A stretch of 64,000 bases of DNA from positions 248,001 to 312,000 of the forward strand of contig CAVPZW010000008.1 in assembly GCA_963710315.1 (NCBI GenBank), given 5' to 3'. Below, piece by piece: positions 49,691 through 59,974 of this stretch (the stretch's first letter is position 1; the number at the start of each line of letters is the position of its first letter). The notes beneath the pieces were generated by a model. That model worked only from the letters and a program-made list of their open reading frames with translations, had not been told where the DNA came from and did no database searches. The stretch is from Palsa-360 sp963710315 (lineage in GTDB: Bacteria > Acidobacteriota > Terriglobia > Acidiferrales > UBA7541). A program made the translations under genes and the position numbers.

Positions 49691-51105
49691 TAACGCTTCC
49701 TATTCGGCTCCGTCTGACGGCGTGGTATTTCGCAATCCTCGCCGTGGTGCTGTGCGCGTTTGGCGTGAGCGCGTATCTCGCCATGCGACACAGCATCCGC
49801 CAGACGGTGGACGAGGAGCTGCAAATCCGCGCCGAGGGCGTTCATCAGTTGATTGAGCGAACCATTCAGCGAGGCGCAAAAGGCGATCTGCCGGAAGGGC
49901 TTCGCGAGCACACCGAACTGCGCGCCGGTGGAGCACTCTTGCAGGTTTCCGACGAGCAGGGCAATTGGCTGTATCGTTCCACGGTCATGAGCGATTACGG
50001 TGTCCCGCGCCCTGCGTCCATCCCGCCAAAAGTCACCGAGTACTTGGGAAAAGATGTCCCGCTGCGCATCTGGAATGAAAAGGTCACCGTGGGCGGCGAG
50101 TCCTACCTCATCCAGTCCGCCTTTGAAATGGACGATTTTTACGAAGCTCTGGACCATTTCAAGTTGCTGCTTTTTATTTCCATTCCCACGCTGCTGCTGT
50201 GCGCCGCCGCGGGAGGCTACTGGATCAGCACGCGAGCATTGGCGCCCGTGGATCAGATTACGCAAACGGCGCGCACGATTAGCGCGCAGAATCTGTCCAG
50301 CCGGCTGGTGGTGCCGAACACGGGCGACGAGTTGCAGCGGCTTTCGGAAACGGTCAACGGCATGCTCGATCGGCTGGAGGCCGCGTTCAAGAAAATCACG
50401 CAATTTACGGCGGACGCTTCGCATGAATTGCGCACGCCCGTGGCCGTGATGCGTACCCGCGCGGAACTGTCCTTGCGCAAGGCACGGACGGCGGAGGAAT
50501 ACCGGGACGTCATCGCCGAAGTCCTTGCGGAGCTGGAAAAGACTTCCGGGCTGATCGAGCAGTTGATGTTCCTTGCCAGGGCCGATTCGGGCGCGGAAAC
50601 GCTTCACTTTGCGCCCATCAATGTCTCGGAAGTCCTCCACGAGGCTTGCCACCAGGGAAGCGCTCTGGCCGAAGCCAAGGAGATCGGTTTTCAGGAGCAA
50701 ATCTCGCCCGAGCCAATATGGATTCAGGGAGACGCAAGCTCTCTGCGCAGGCTGTTCTTGATCCTGATCGATAACGCCGTGAAATATACGCACCCTAATG
50801 GAAAGATCGAAGTTTCCTTGCAGCGCAACGATGGCTTCGCAGTAGCGCAAGTGCGCGACACGGGCATCGGCATAGCTGAATCGGATCTGCCAAATGTGTT
50901 TGAGCGCTTCTATCGCGCGGACAAGGCACGCACCCGCGAACTGGGTGGCGTGGGGCTTGGCCTATCGATTGGCCGCTGGATCACCGAGGTTCATTCCGGG
51001 ACGATTGAAGTGCAGAGCACGCCGGGGCGCGGGTCCATCTTCCAGATTCGGCTTCCTATCTTCACGCCATCCTCATCATCCACCGCCGGCAATGTCGGCC
51101 TTTGA
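49687..51105 (+). CDS. Sensor histidine kinase (CusS/QseC-like)
   Basis: 472-aa membrane kinase, partner of the regulator it overlaps by four bases. Helix 1 at about 10-32, a periplasmic sensor of about 120 residues, helix 2 at about 160-180, then HAMP, H246 in FTADASHELRTPVAVMRTRA, N box LIDNAVKYTHPNG, DTGIGIAESDLPNVFERFYR and GGVGLGLSIG. The architecture matches metal- or envelope-sensing kinases such as CusS, but no metal-efflux genes are present. The nearest possible target is the divergent Oar-like receptor. Confidence 0.92.
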   Translation: MITLPIRLRLTAWYFAILAVVLCAFGVSAYLAMRHSIRQTVDEELQIRAEGVHQLIERTIQRGAKGDLPEGLREHTELRAGGALLQVSDEQGNWLYRSTVMSDYGVPRPASIPPKVTEYLGKDVPLRIWNEKVTVGGESYLIQSAFEMDDFYEALDHFKLLLFISIPTLLLCAAAGGYWISTRALAPVDQITQTARTISAQNLSSRLVVPNTGDELQRLSETVNGMLDRLEAAFKKITQFTADASHELRTPVAVMRTRAELSLRKARTAEEYRDVIAEVLAELEKTSGLIEQLMFLARADSGAETLHFAPINVSEVLHEACHQGSALAEAKEIGFQEQISPEPIWIQGDASSLRRLFLILIDNAVKYTHPNGKIEVSLQRNDGFAVAQVRDTGIGIAESDLPNVFERFYRADKARTRELGGVGLGLSIGRWITEVHSGTIEVQSTPGRGSIFQIRLPIFTPSSSSTAGNVGL

Positions 51106-51197
51106 AATAGAGACGAAGCAACGCCAGGCCGCCACGCCAATAACTCCCTGTGGCAATATGCCCTGTATCCAAACGGGTGCCCCTGCAAAGAAATTCC

Positions 51198-51227
51198 TTG
51201 ACACCGTTCGTCAGGCGAAACTACCCT
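51198..51227 (+). promoter_or_regulatory. Candidate promoter of Oar-like receptor B
   Basis: TTGACA (51198-51203), an 18-base spacer and TACCCT (51222-51227). A nearly identical arrangement precedes receptor C, and both are followed by GGGTGCTGTC about 15 bases on. This predicts a 5' leader of roughly 310 bases. Within 51106-51547 no gene is seen. Confidence 0.45.
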
Positions 51228-51547
51228 CTTACCACCTTTGCGATAGGGTGCTGTCTATATTTGCTTAATTTGTTTTTGTCTGAATCGTTTAGCCGAATTG
51301 TTGGTCGAAAATTTTATTGCATTAGGGCCGCAAAACCATGTCTCCGGCGCGATTGACATTGCGCCCGGGAGGCGATGGCAAATTGGCGCACACGAAACAT
51401 TATTTGCGTTGCCTTCGATTTTTTTATCGTAGGTGATTGTGCTTTTCGTAAGTGGTTGGTTCTAGTCTTATTATGGGGATCTTTATAGGGGTGAGTTGGG
51501 TGTCTGAATCAGAATTCAATCCTTTGGTGAAAACGAGAGGTTCAGAG

Positions 51548-54500
51548 ATGAAATCTTTAAGTTGGTGCGGAAAAGCGGCCCGATGGCTGGGTTGCGCTCT
51601 TGCGATTCTTTTGATCAGCGTACCGGCGTTTTCGCAGGGCAGCGCGGGTCGCATTCTGGGAACAGTGACGGACCAGAGCGGCGGAACTGTGGCGGGCGCC
51701 ACGGTCTCGGTCGTGGACGTGGCGCGCGGCGTAACGCGCACCCTGACCACGGATGATGCGGGCGAGTACAACGCTCCGAACCTTACACCTGGAGCCTATA
51801 CGGTTCGGGCGGAAGCCAAAGGCTTTAAGAGAATCGAACGGCCAAATGTGGTCATTGAAGTGGGCAAGGAAGTTCGAGTTGACCTGACCGTTCAGCCTGG
51901 CGAACAAGAGCAGACTGTTACCGTCACCGAGGCGGCCCCGTTGGTGGAAACCACCAACGCCACATTGGGTGGGACCATCAACAACGCGGACATTAACGAT
52001 ATGCCTTTGAATGGCCGCAACTACCAAAACTTGATGTCCCTGCGTCCCGGCGTTGTGCTCCAGCCCGGCGGCGGACCTTGGACACAGAGCACCAACAACA
52101 TTCGCCCAGACGAATCGGTCTGGATGCTCGAAGGCATCATCAACGTGGAATGGTATGACACTCGTCCGTTGTCCAATACTCCGAGCTTCATCACGGACGG
52201 CGCAACGATCCTGCCCGTCGATGCCATTCAAGAATTCAACATGGAAGAAAATCCCAAGGCAGAATACGGCTGGAAGCCCGGCGCGGTCATTAACGTCGGT
52301 CTGAAGTCGGGAACCAATCAATTACACGGTTCGGCTTATGGGTTTTACCGTAGCTCCAACTGGGATGCCCGTAACATATTCGATCCGACGGTGGCCAGCG
52401 CGCCAGTTACTTGCGCACCGCAAAACACTCCGGCAGCTTGCGACAAGACGCCAGTACAGCTGAAGCAGTTTGGCGGCGTGATAGGCGGTCCGATCAAGAA
52501 GGACAAACTCTTCTTCTTTGCTGGCTATGAAGGCCTGCGCGACCTGATCGGCAATGCCATTGGCACGAGCGGCATTCCTTCGACGGTTGGGCAAGCGTCC
52601 TTGGGCCTAGCTGCAAATCCGGCGCTCAGCATGGTTGACGCGATCAATTCCCTGGCGTTTCCCACAGCTGGATCACCAATTCCAGTAAGCCCCGTCAGCT
52701 TGAATTTGGCGGGATGCACGCTGGGGGCGACTGCCGCTGCCACAACTTGCACCGGCGGCCTATGGCCCAGCAATCCTACAAGCAGCAAGAGCTACATCAG
52801 CACATTTCCCAACATCAACACTTCCGATAACGGACTGGCAAAAGTTGATTATCACCTCAACGACAAGAACGCAATTAACGGTTCATTTGTGGATGACGCC
52901 TATGCAGGCGACGGCATGGACCATCCTTTCGTGAATGCGATCTTTAAGGACACCAACCTCATTCGCGTGTACACCGTCAGCAGCGATTGGGTTTACGCAG
53001 CCAACTCCAAGCTGGTGAACGATGCCCGCTTCGGCTATGACAAAATTACCTACGGTTTTGTTACCGACGATGGCACGATCGCCCCTAACGGTTCGGGCGG
53101 GCTGTGCACGTTGACCGGTTGCGGTTCCGGTTACCCGATTGACACAGGAGTGACGCAGTTCGGTGGATTGCCGAACATCAACCTGAAACACTTTGAAAAA
53201 CTGGGCAGCTGGCACAATCGGCCCCAGCACTTCGCCAACCAGTATTATGACATCCAGGACAGCGTCTCCTATTTGACTGGGAAGCACAGCTTCAAGTTTG
53301 GCGTCGAGTTCGCGAATATCGATCTCACCAACGCCATCTATGACACGGGGCGCGGCCTGGTTCAATTCAACGGCAATGCCACCCCCCAGCTGGGCGGGTC
53401 GTCCACACCACTGCAAGACTTCTTCGCCGGCTATCCTTCGAAGGGTCAACTCCTGGCGGGGAACGCGAACCGTGAAGAGAAGTGGGGATCGTACGCCGGC
53501 TTTGCACAAGACGACTGGCGTCTCACATCGAAAATCACCCTCAATCTTGGGTTGCGTTACTCCTACGTATCCCCGATGCAAGAAGTCAACGGCCTGTGGG
53601 GCAATTTCAGTCCGACGCAGGGTTTGGTTCAGCAGGGCGTGGGTAAGACTCTTTACCCGTCCGACTTCAAGGACTTTTCACCACGCGCCGGATTTGCCTG
53701 GGATGTCACGGGTAAGGGAACAACTGTGGTTCGCGGCGGATTCAGCGTGATGTACTCGGCGTTCAGCGCCGTGGCGCTGTTGAACGAAAACTCGTTCCAG
53801 AACTCCACCTCCGTAACGATCGCTGCTGTGCCCACAGGCGCAACTCTTCAGGTGGGACAGTGCCAGGCTACAAACAACTGCGGAACCCCAGGCGGCACGA
53901 TCAATCTATCATCCGCTGCACTCACAGCCGGTTCGCTGAATTGGGATCCCACGATTGGAGGCCACCCCACTCTCAACGGGGGCAAGGTGTTTCCGACTAG
54001 CGCCACCACTTTGTGCGGAGACGGCGCAACCTACACAGTAGGCCTAAACACCTACACGAACGCGCCTCCCTGCAACATTCTCGCCATCGATCCGAACCTC
54101 ACAACTCCCTACGTTGTGAACTGGAACCTCGGCGTGCAACACTCCATCGGGAACAATCTCTCGCTGGAAGTCGGGTATGTGGGCAATATTGGCCGGCGGC
54201 TGACGGGCTTCCGCGACATCAACCAAGTTAATTTGCAAACGGGCGTGCAGCCATTTGCCACCCAGTTCCCATACCTGAACTTCATCAACCAGGAATCGAA
54301 TGACGCTTATTCGAATTTCAACAGCTTGCAGGTAACCCTGACCAAGCGCATCTCGCACGGGCTTTCCTTCATCGCCGGTTACACCTACGGCCACGGTTTG
54401 GACAACAACTCGTTGAATCGCTCCTCCTACCTTCCGCAAAACAGTGCCGATCCGGCAGCGGAATACGGTAGCAGCGACTTCGACGTCCGCCACCGATTCA

Positions 54501-55258
54501 CCTTCACCACCACGTACGCCATTCCCGGACTCAAAGGCTATGCTCAAATGCTGGAAGGCTGGAAACTCAACGCCATCGTTACTGTTGAGAGCGCCCAACC
54601 CTGGCAGGCCAATGACTTTAGCAATGGTTTCGTCCTGGGTCAGCCCAATAACACCGCAGATAGTTCGAGCCGCTGGAACATTAATGGCAATCCGCTGAAT
54701 TTCAAGGTTGGAGCTAATTCCGATCCGTATTGCACAGGCCCAGGAGCTGGTGGATGCACCATAACCAGTGGCATCTCCGGTGCCACGACTAACCTGTCAG
54801 CCGCACAATCCACAGCATTCTGGACTATGTGTATGGCCGACGCTCAGGGCACCACGACTGGGCCGAACCCCACCAATAATCTGGCCGCGCTAGGTTGCTT
54901 CGTGTCCCCGAACGGTCAAACCGTAATCACTCCGCCCGCACAAGGCACGTTCGGCAACATGGGCCGGAACATTTTCCGCGACGAAGGTTTCAAAAACGTG
55001 GATTTCTCCATATTTAAGACCTTCACGTACAAGGAACGCTACAGCGCACAGTTCCGCGTCGAATTCTTCAACTTGTTCAACCGCCCCGATATCGCCAACC
55101 CATACGGCTCTTCGAACGGTTACGGAGTTGGAAATGACCTTTCGACGGGTTCGCAGTTCGGTTGCGGGTGCGCCACCTCCGACGTTGCGGCGGGCAGCCC
55201 ACAGATCAGCTCGGGTGCCGCTCGCTCCATGCAGCTCGGGTTGAAGCTCACGTTCTAA
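51548..55258 (+). CDS. Oar-like TonB-dependent outer-membrane receptor B
   Basis: 1236-aa outer-membrane protein from the ATG at 51548 (GAGAGG just upstream; the frame is open from 51452). Signal peptide (LGCALAILLISVPAFSQ), carboxypeptidase-regulatory-like domain (GRILGTVTDQSGGTVAGATV, about 30-115), plug domain with DMPLNGRNYQNLMSLRPGVV, and a barrel ending in ARSMQLGLKLTF, whose final Phe fits the outer-membrane signature. Several Cys-Gly-rich loops occur in the extracellular part. It is closely related to receptor C, especially in the first 300 residues, and is followed by a strong terminator, so each gene is its own unit. Confidence 0.92.
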   Translation: MKSLSWCGKAARWLGCALAILLISVPAFSQGSAGRILGTVTDQSGGTVAGATVSVVDVARGVTRTLTTDDAGEYNAPNLTPGAYTVRAEAKGFKRIERPNVVIEVGKEVRVDLTVQPGEQEQTVTVTEAAPLVETTNATLGGTINNADINDMPLNGRNYQNLMSLRPGVVLQPGGGPWTQSTNNIRPDESVWMLEGIINVEWYDTRPLSNTPSFITDGATILPVDAIQEFNMEENPKAEYGWKPGAVINVGLKSGTNQLHGSAYGFYRSSNWDARNIFDPTVASAPVTCAPQNTPAACDKTPVQLKQFGGVIGGPIKKDKLFFFAGYEGLRDLIGNAIGTSGIPSTVGQASLGLAANPALSMVDAINSLAFPTAGSPIPVSPVSLNLAGCTLGATAAATTCTGGLWPSNPTSSKSYISTFPNINTSDNGLAKVDYHLNDKNAINGSFVDDAYAGDGMDHPFVNAIFKDTNLIRVYTVSSDWVYAANSKLVNDARFGYDKITYGFVTDDGTIAPNGSGGLCTLTGCGSGYPIDTGVTQFGGLPNINLKHFEKLGSWHNRPQHFANQYYDIQDSVSYLTGKHSFKFGVEFANIDLTNAIYDTGRGLVQFNGNATPQLGGSSTPLQDFFAGYPSKGQLLAGNANREEKWGSYAGFAQDDWRLTSKITLNLGLRYSYVSPMQEVNGLWGNFSPTQGLVQQGVGKTLYPSDFKDFSPRAGFAWDVTGKGTTVVRGGFSVMYSAFSAVALLNENSFQNSTSVTIAAVPTGATLQVGQCQATNNCGTPGGTINLSSAALTAGSLNWDPTIGGHPTLNGGKVFPTSATTLCGDGATYTVGLNTYTNAPPCNILAIDPNLTTPYVVNWNLGVQHSIGNNLSLEVGYVGNIGRRLTGFRDINQVNLQTGVQPFATQFPYLNFINQESNDAYSNFNSLQVTLTKRISHGLSFIAGYTYGHGLDNNSLNRSSYLPQNSADPAAEYGSSDFDVRHRFTFTTTYAIPGLKGYAQMLEGWKLNAIVTVESAQPWQANDFSNGFVLGQPNNTADSSSRWNINGNPLNFKVGANSDPYCTGPGAGGCTITSGISGATTNLSAAQSTAFWTMCMADAQGTTTGPNPTNNLAALGCFVSPNGQTVITPPAQGTFGNMGRNIFRDEGFKNVDFSIFKTFTYKERYSAQFRVEFFNLFNRPDIANPYGSSNGYGVGNDLSTGSQFGCGCATSDVAAGSPQISSGAARSMQLGLKLTF

Positions 55259-55291
55259 CCACGCAAACTGATCAAATTAGTTTCGTGAATT

Positions 55292-55326
55292 TGAGGGGGA
55301 CGGAATATCGTCCCCCTCATTTTTTT
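55292..55326 (+). terminator. Intrinsic terminator after Oar-like receptor B
   Basis: TGAGGGGGACG (55292-55302) pairs perfectly with CGTCCCCCTCA (55309-55319) around GAATAT, followed by seven T. A related hairpin with the same loop type follows receptor C. The rest of the 728-base gap up to receptor C (55327-55986) contains only its promoter and leader. Confidence 0.93.
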
Positions 55327-55645
55327 CCGGCCTTGCCTGGTGGAAGACGATGTTGGGAAACTGCCGAGGGAGTGGCTCATCTTCGGAGTTGCTGTCGCCA
55401 AACGGCAAAGCTCAACAAACCTCTATCCGCGATCCGTTCCAGCACTATGTTTCCAAACATGTTTAACGAGCAGTTTGCAGCCCCTTCGAAGGCATAATCT
55501 TTTGCGACCAATGCTTGTAAAGCGAATCGTTATCGGAAGGTTAATCGAAGCAGATTCCGCCTTTCGCTCCTCCCAGATGGTTCGTTGATGCAAAGGGTCT
55601 AATCCTGGCCAGCGGTTGTCAAAGGAAAAAGCCAATAAATATTTC

Positions 55646-55675
55646 TTGACTTTATTTGCCCATTGGAACTACGCT
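55646..55675 (+). promoter_or_regulatory. Candidate promoter of Oar-like receptor C
   Basis: TTGACT (55646-55651), an 18-base spacer and TACGCT (55670-55675), followed by GGGTGCTGTC as upstream of receptor B. It implies an AT-rich leader of about 305 bases before the ATG at 55987. Confidence 0.45.
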
Positions 55676-55986
55676 CCACCCACTTATGAAATCTGGGTGC
55701 TGTCAATCGCCTATTTGATTTTTATTGATCTATACAAATTAATAGTTTCGGAGAACGGGTTACCTGTATTCGTTTGGGTGCACAGATTTTGGGTTGGGTA
55801 CACAATTATTTTCCGGACATACGGACTGCGCCATTCTTAATCTGGGTCATTTTCTGTGGTTTTTTTTCTGCAATCAATTCGCTCCTGGTCTTGCCGTTTC
55901 TGCCGGGAGAAGTTGATCTGTTCCAAATGGCGGCGGTTGGGATCTGGATTCGAAATTAAATTTTAATTTAAGTGAGGTGTCCGGAG

Positions 55987-58900
55987 ATGGGTTATTTAAA
56001 TTCGAAGGGTACGGGGATATCCGTTGGTTGGTGCAAATGCGCCATGCAACTGCTGACCGTTACATTAGGTGTACTTTTGCTTTGCGCGTCCGCATTTGCG
56101 CAAGGCAGCACGGGACGCATTCTGGGAACGGTTACGGACCAGAGCGGTGGAACAGTGGCTGGCGCCACGGTAAGCGTCATTGATACGGCAAGAGGCGTCA
56201 CCAAGACGCTGACCACGGACGACGCCGGTGAATATAACGTTCCCAACCTGACCCCGGGCACCTACGTGGTTCGCGCCGAGGCCAAAGGCTTCAAGAGGCT
56301 GGAGCGCCAGAACATTGTGATCGAAGTCGGTAAGGAAGTTCGCGTGGACCTGACGGTTCAGCCCGGTGAACAGGAACAGACCGTCACCGTCACCGAAGCG
56401 GTGCCCCTGGTCGAAACGACCAATGCCACCCTGGGCGGCACGCTCGATAACGCGGACATCACCGACATGCCTCTGAATGGCCGCAACTACCAAAACCTTT
56501 TGTCCCTGCGCCCCGGCGTTATGACCCAGGTCGGCGGCGGTCCCTGGACCCAGAGCACCAACGGCGTCCGTCCTGATGAATCCGCCTGGATGATTGAAGG
56601 CGTGATCAACCACAATTTCTTTGACGTTCGCCCCATCGCGGGCATGCCAAGTCCGATCACCGATGGCGCGACCATCCTGCCCATCGACTCCATTCAGGAA
56701 TTCAACCTGATGGAAAATCCCAAGGCCGAATACGGCTGGGCCCCCGGCGCAGTGGTAAACGTCGGTATCCGTTCGGGAACCAACAGCCTTCACGGCACGG
56801 CTTACGGGTTTTACCGCAGTTCCAACTGGGACGCGCGTAACTATTTCAATCCCGCAGCCCCTCCTGGCGGGTGCCCATTGACGTCTTGCGACAAGGTGCC
56901 CACGCAGTTGAAGCAGTTCGGCGCCTCCATTGGCGGACCAATCATCAAGGACAAGCTCTTTTTCTTCGGCAACTATGAAGGTCTGCGTGACCTGCTCGGT
57001 AACGCAATCGCCACAAATGGCGTTCCCGAAACGATTGCTCAAGCGACTGCGGACCCAGCCAAGAGCATGGTGGACGCGATCAATGGAGTAATCGCACAAG
57101 ACCTCCCCGTGAGCGCAGTCAGCTTGGCCGTGGCGGGATGCAAATTGGGCCCGCCCGTGACTTGCACTGGCGGTTTCTTCCCGAACAATCCTTCGAGCAA
57201 CACGGGCTACGTCAGCACCTTTCCCAACGTCAATTCCAGCAATAACGGTGTTGTGAAAATCGACTACCATATCAATGACAAGAATACGCTCAATGGTTTG
57301 CTGATTCTTGGCCGGTACAACTCCTTCGGCGAAGATCACGGCTTCATCAACAAGATTTACGAGGACACCTTTAAGATTGACAATTGGACGGCTTCGGGAG
57401 CTTGGGACTATACCCCCAACTCAACCATGGTGAATGAAGTGCGGTTCGGTTATAACCGCATGGCCTTCCCCACCGGCAGCTTGGACGCTGGCGTACCCAG
57501 TCCCGTGAACACCGGACTGGCCGTCCCAGGGCAGCCGGGTATTTCCATCAGCGGCTTCAACCTGCTCGGTACCTGGCACAACCGTCCGCAATCCATTTCG
57601 CCCAATCCCTACCAGGATATTCAGGACAACTTTTCCTACCTGGCTGGGAAACACGCCCTCAAATTTGGCGTCAACTTTACGCACATCGAAGCCGATGACT
57701 GGATTCCGGATTATGGCCGTGGCCAGATTAACTTCACCGGCGGCGATGCCTTTTCCGGTTCCACATCACTCGAAGATTTCTTTGCCGGAGTTCCAGATTC
57801 CGGAAAGGTCCTCGTAGGCGACCCAACTCGTAAAGGCATCTGGAACAGCCTTGGAATGTTTGCCCAGGACGATTGGCGCATGACTTCCAAGCTGATTATT
57901 AATCTTGGTCTTCGCTACGACTACAAAGGCCCGATCCGCGAAGCAAATAACCTCTGGGCTAACTTCGATCCGACCTCGCCCACAGGGCTCGTGCAACAAG
58001 GGCAGCCGGGACTGGGCACGCTTTGGAAGCCCGAGCGCGGCGATTTCTCGCCACGCTTTGGGTTTGCCTATGACATGAACGGAAAGGGAACAACCGTTGT
58101 TCGTGGCGGATTCAGCGTCATCTATTCAACCTTCTCCATGGTCGAGTGGATGAACCAGAATCAATTCCAGAACAGCTCTTCCGTATCGCTCGCCGCAAAC
58201 CCGACCGGAGCTTTCATCGAGACCGGAAATTGCGCAGCCGTTACCATCACCAATTGCCAGAACTTTGGCGGCAACATTGTTGTGAAAGCCGCTAAGGTTC
58301 CGGGATCCAGCTTAAATTGGAATGGCGTAGTCTTCCCATCCACCGGCGCCAATATCGCTTGCGGAGACGGCCTTGGAAGCGACGCAGGCCCATGCGCCCT
58401 GATGGGCGTGGACCCGAACCTCAAGACGCCCTATGTCATCAACTACAACTTCGGCGTAACGCATGCTTTCGGAAACAACCTCTCGTTGGAGGTTGGATAT
58501 GTCGGCAATCACGGCGCAAGGCTGACCGGGTTTACCGACATCAATGCGTGCCTACCCAGTGCGACAGGGAATTGCGTTCGTCCATACGGCGCCAAGTTCC
58601 CCTACTTTAGCTATATCAACTACATGACGAACGATACCCGTTCCAACTACAACAGCATGCAGGTAGCCCTGACCAAGCGATTGTCTCATGGCGTTTCCTT
58701 CGTCGCCGGCTACACCTATGCTCATGGATTGGATAACGGCTCGCTGAACCGCTTTGGCCTACTCCCGCAGAACCCCAACAATCCGGGCGCGGAATATGGC
58801 AACAGCGACTTCGACGTTCGTCACCGCTTGACGCTTACCGGCACCTACAACATTCCAGGGATAAAGGGCTTTGCTCAGATGCTGGAAGGATGGCAGGTTA

Positions 58901-59547
58901 ACGGCATTCTCACCTTGCAGAGTTCGCAGCCTTGGGTTGTGGACGACTACTCCGACAACTTCAGCGGGACCGGAGATTCGGGCGATCGCTGGGATTTCTT
59001 CGGCAATCCGTCCGACTTCAAGGGAACTCAGAATTCGATTCCCTACTGCACTGCTGCGGGCTGTAGCACAACCAGTGGAGCATATCAAATCACTACGCCA
59101 TTCTCCGCCGCTCAATCTTCTGCCATGTGGGCTGAGTGCACATCGATCCATGCCGCCAATCCGCTTACAACACAGCTTACTGCCGGTTGCTACGTGAGCG
59201 GCAGTTCCGTCATGATGGCTCCCGCGAATGGGACGTTCGGCACGATGGGCCGGAACATCTTCCGCGATTCCGGTTTCAAGAACGTGGACTTCTCCGTGTT
59301 CAAGAACTTCAAGTTCCGGGAGCGCTATTCCGCGCAATTCCGGCTTGAAATCTTCAACGTGTTCAACCACCCGGTTATCGCCAACCCGTACGGAGCTTCC
59401 AACGGCTCCAGTGGCGGAAACAATGATCCTTCGGCGCCAGGTGCATTCGGTGGCGCAATCGGAACGCCAGACGTCGTGGCCGGTAACCCGGTTGTAGGTT
59501 CCGGTGCCGCTCGCGACGTTCAAGTCGGCCTGAAGATCCAGTTCTAA
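55987..59547 (+). CDS. Oar-like TonB-dependent outer-membrane receptor C
   Basis: 1186-aa paralogue of receptor B. Signal peptide (MQLLTVTLGVLLLCASAFAQ), carboxypeptidase-regulatory-like domain GRILGTVTDQSGGTVAGATV (identical to B over this stretch), plug with DMPLNGRNYQNLLSLRPGVM and a barrel ending GAARDVQVGLKIQF. B and C share long runs of identical residues at the N-terminus and the same ending pattern (GTFG.MGRNIFRD.GFKNVDFS), but the extracellular loops differ in length, suggesting divergence in ligand. The ATG at 55987 has GAGGTG 7 bases upstream. Followed by its own terminator. Confidence 0.92.
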   Translation: MGYLNSKGTGISVGWCKCAMQLLTVTLGVLLLCASAFAQGSTGRILGTVTDQSGGTVAGATVSVIDTARGVTKTLTTDDAGEYNVPNLTPGTYVVRAEAKGFKRLERQNIVIEVGKEVRVDLTVQPGEQEQTVTVTEAVPLVETTNATLGGTLDNADITDMPLNGRNYQNLLSLRPGVMTQVGGGPWTQSTNGVRPDESAWMIEGVINHNFFDVRPIAGMPSPITDGATILPIDSIQEFNLMENPKAEYGWAPGAVVNVGIRSGTNSLHGTAYGFYRSSNWDARNYFNPAAPPGGCPLTSCDKVPTQLKQFGASIGGPIIKDKLFFFGNYEGLRDLLGNAIATNGVPETIAQATADPAKSMVDAINGVIAQDLPVSAVSLAVAGCKLGPPVTCTGGFFPNNPSSNTGYVSTFPNVNSSNNGVVKIDYHINDKNTLNGLLILGRYNSFGEDHGFINKIYEDTFKIDNWTASGAWDYTPNSTMVNEVRFGYNRMAFPTGSLDAGVPSPVNTGLAVPGQPGISISGFNLLGTWHNRPQSISPNPYQDIQDNFSYLAGKHALKFGVNFTHIEADDWIPDYGRGQINFTGGDAFSGSTSLEDFFAGVPDSGKVLVGDPTRKGIWNSLGMFAQDDWRMTSKLIINLGLRYDYKGPIREANNLWANFDPTSPTGLVQQGQPGLGTLWKPERGDFSPRFGFAYDMNGKGTTVVRGGFSVIYSTFSMVEWMNQNQFQNSSSVSLAANPTGAFIETGNCAAVTITNCQNFGGNIVVKAAKVPGSSLNWNGVVFPSTGANIACGDGLGSDAGPCALMGVDPNLKTPYVINYNFGVTHAFGNNLSLEVGYVGNHGARLTGFTDINACLPSATGNCVRPYGAKFPYFSYINYMTNDTRSNYNSMQVALTKRLSHGVSFVAGYTYAHGLDNGSLNRFGLLPQNPNNPGAEYGNSDFDVRHRLTLTGTYNIPGIKGFAQMLEGWQVNGILTLQSSQPWVVDDYSDNFSGTGDSGDRWDFFGNPSDFKGTQNSIPYCTAAGCSTTSGAYQITTPFSAAQSSAMWAECTSIHAANPLTTQLTAGCYVSGSSVMMAPANGTFGTMGRNIFRDSGFKNVDFSVFKNFKFRERYSAQFRLEIFNVFNHPVIANPYGASNGSSGGNNDPSAPGAFGGAIGTPDVVAGNPVVGSGAARDVQVGLKIQF

Positions 59548-59580
59548 CCAATCCGTCCGGGAAATACGGTCCGGCAACTT

Positions 59581-59618
59581 CGAGGGGGGCGGAACATCGC
59601 CTCCCTCGATTTATTTTT
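59581..59618 (+). terminator. Intrinsic terminator after Oar-like receptor C
   Basis: CGAGGGGGGCG (59581-59591) pairs with CGCCTCCCTCG (59598-59608), one mismatch, around GAACAT, followed by ATTTATTTTT. It resembles the terminator of receptor B, in keeping with duplication of the whole unit. Confidence 0.85.
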
Positions 59619-59682
59619 GGAGGGTACTCTTCGCAGTAAAGACGATGCGGGGAATCTTCTGATAGAATTAGATTGCTTCCGA

Positions 59683-59756
59683 GGCGCGGTCGCCAAGTGG
59701 TAAGGCAAAGGTCTGCAAAACCTTTATCGGCGGTTCGATCCCGCCCCGCGCCTCCA
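59683..59756 (+). tRNA. tRNA-Cys (anticodon GCA)
   Basis: 74 bases with a complete cloverleaf: acceptor stem GGCGCGG (59683-59689) with CCGCGCC (59746-59752), discriminator T and encoded CCA (59754-59756). The anticodon stem AAGGT/ACCTT holds loop CTGCAAA, giving anticodon GCA at 59715-59717, and the T loop reads GGTTCGATCCC. It carries cysteine. It lies about 200 bases upstream of a cysteine-rich leader frame and a sulfur-type transporter. Confidence 0.96.
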
Positions 59757-59794
59757 TTCCGTAGCACAGCCACTCCTGGCCATATCCAATGGAG

Positions 59795-59910
59795 GTCGGG
59801 ACTTCAGTCCCGACGAAGAGGTTTGTCTTATTAGGGGTTTTAACCCCTGAAGCTTCAGGGGCTGAAGCCCGCGAGGAAGCGAGATCTTCATGGCCGAGCT
59901 GAAGCTCGGC
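59795..59910. repeat. Cluster of small palindromes after tRNA-Cys
   Basis: GTCGGGACTT/CAGTCCCGAC (59795-59814), AGGGGTTT/TAACCCCT (59833-59848), a CTTCAGGGGCTGAAGCCC stretch, and GCCGAGCT/GAAGCTCGGC (59893-59910) follow each other, with GTAGCACAGCC at 59761. Same style as the dispersed GTAGC repeats elsewhere in the window. Confidence 0.6.
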
Positions 59911-59945
59911 CCCAATGACTTTTTAGGACAACAGCAAAGCGTGGA

Positions 59946-59974
59946 TTGACTTCGCTATCATGTTTCTGTACCCT
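59946..59974 (+). promoter_or_regulatory. Candidate promoter of the cysteine leader and ssu operon
   Basis: TTGACT (59946-59951), a 17-base spacer and TACCCT (59969-59974). Transcription would start near 59981, which is a GTG in the leader frame. The message could therefore be leaderless and begin directly with that codon. Confidence 0.45.

Noticed and set aside
59761..59912. CRISPR-like series of short repeats after tRNA-Cys
   Set aside because: Units are different palindromes, not equal repeats with unique spacers.
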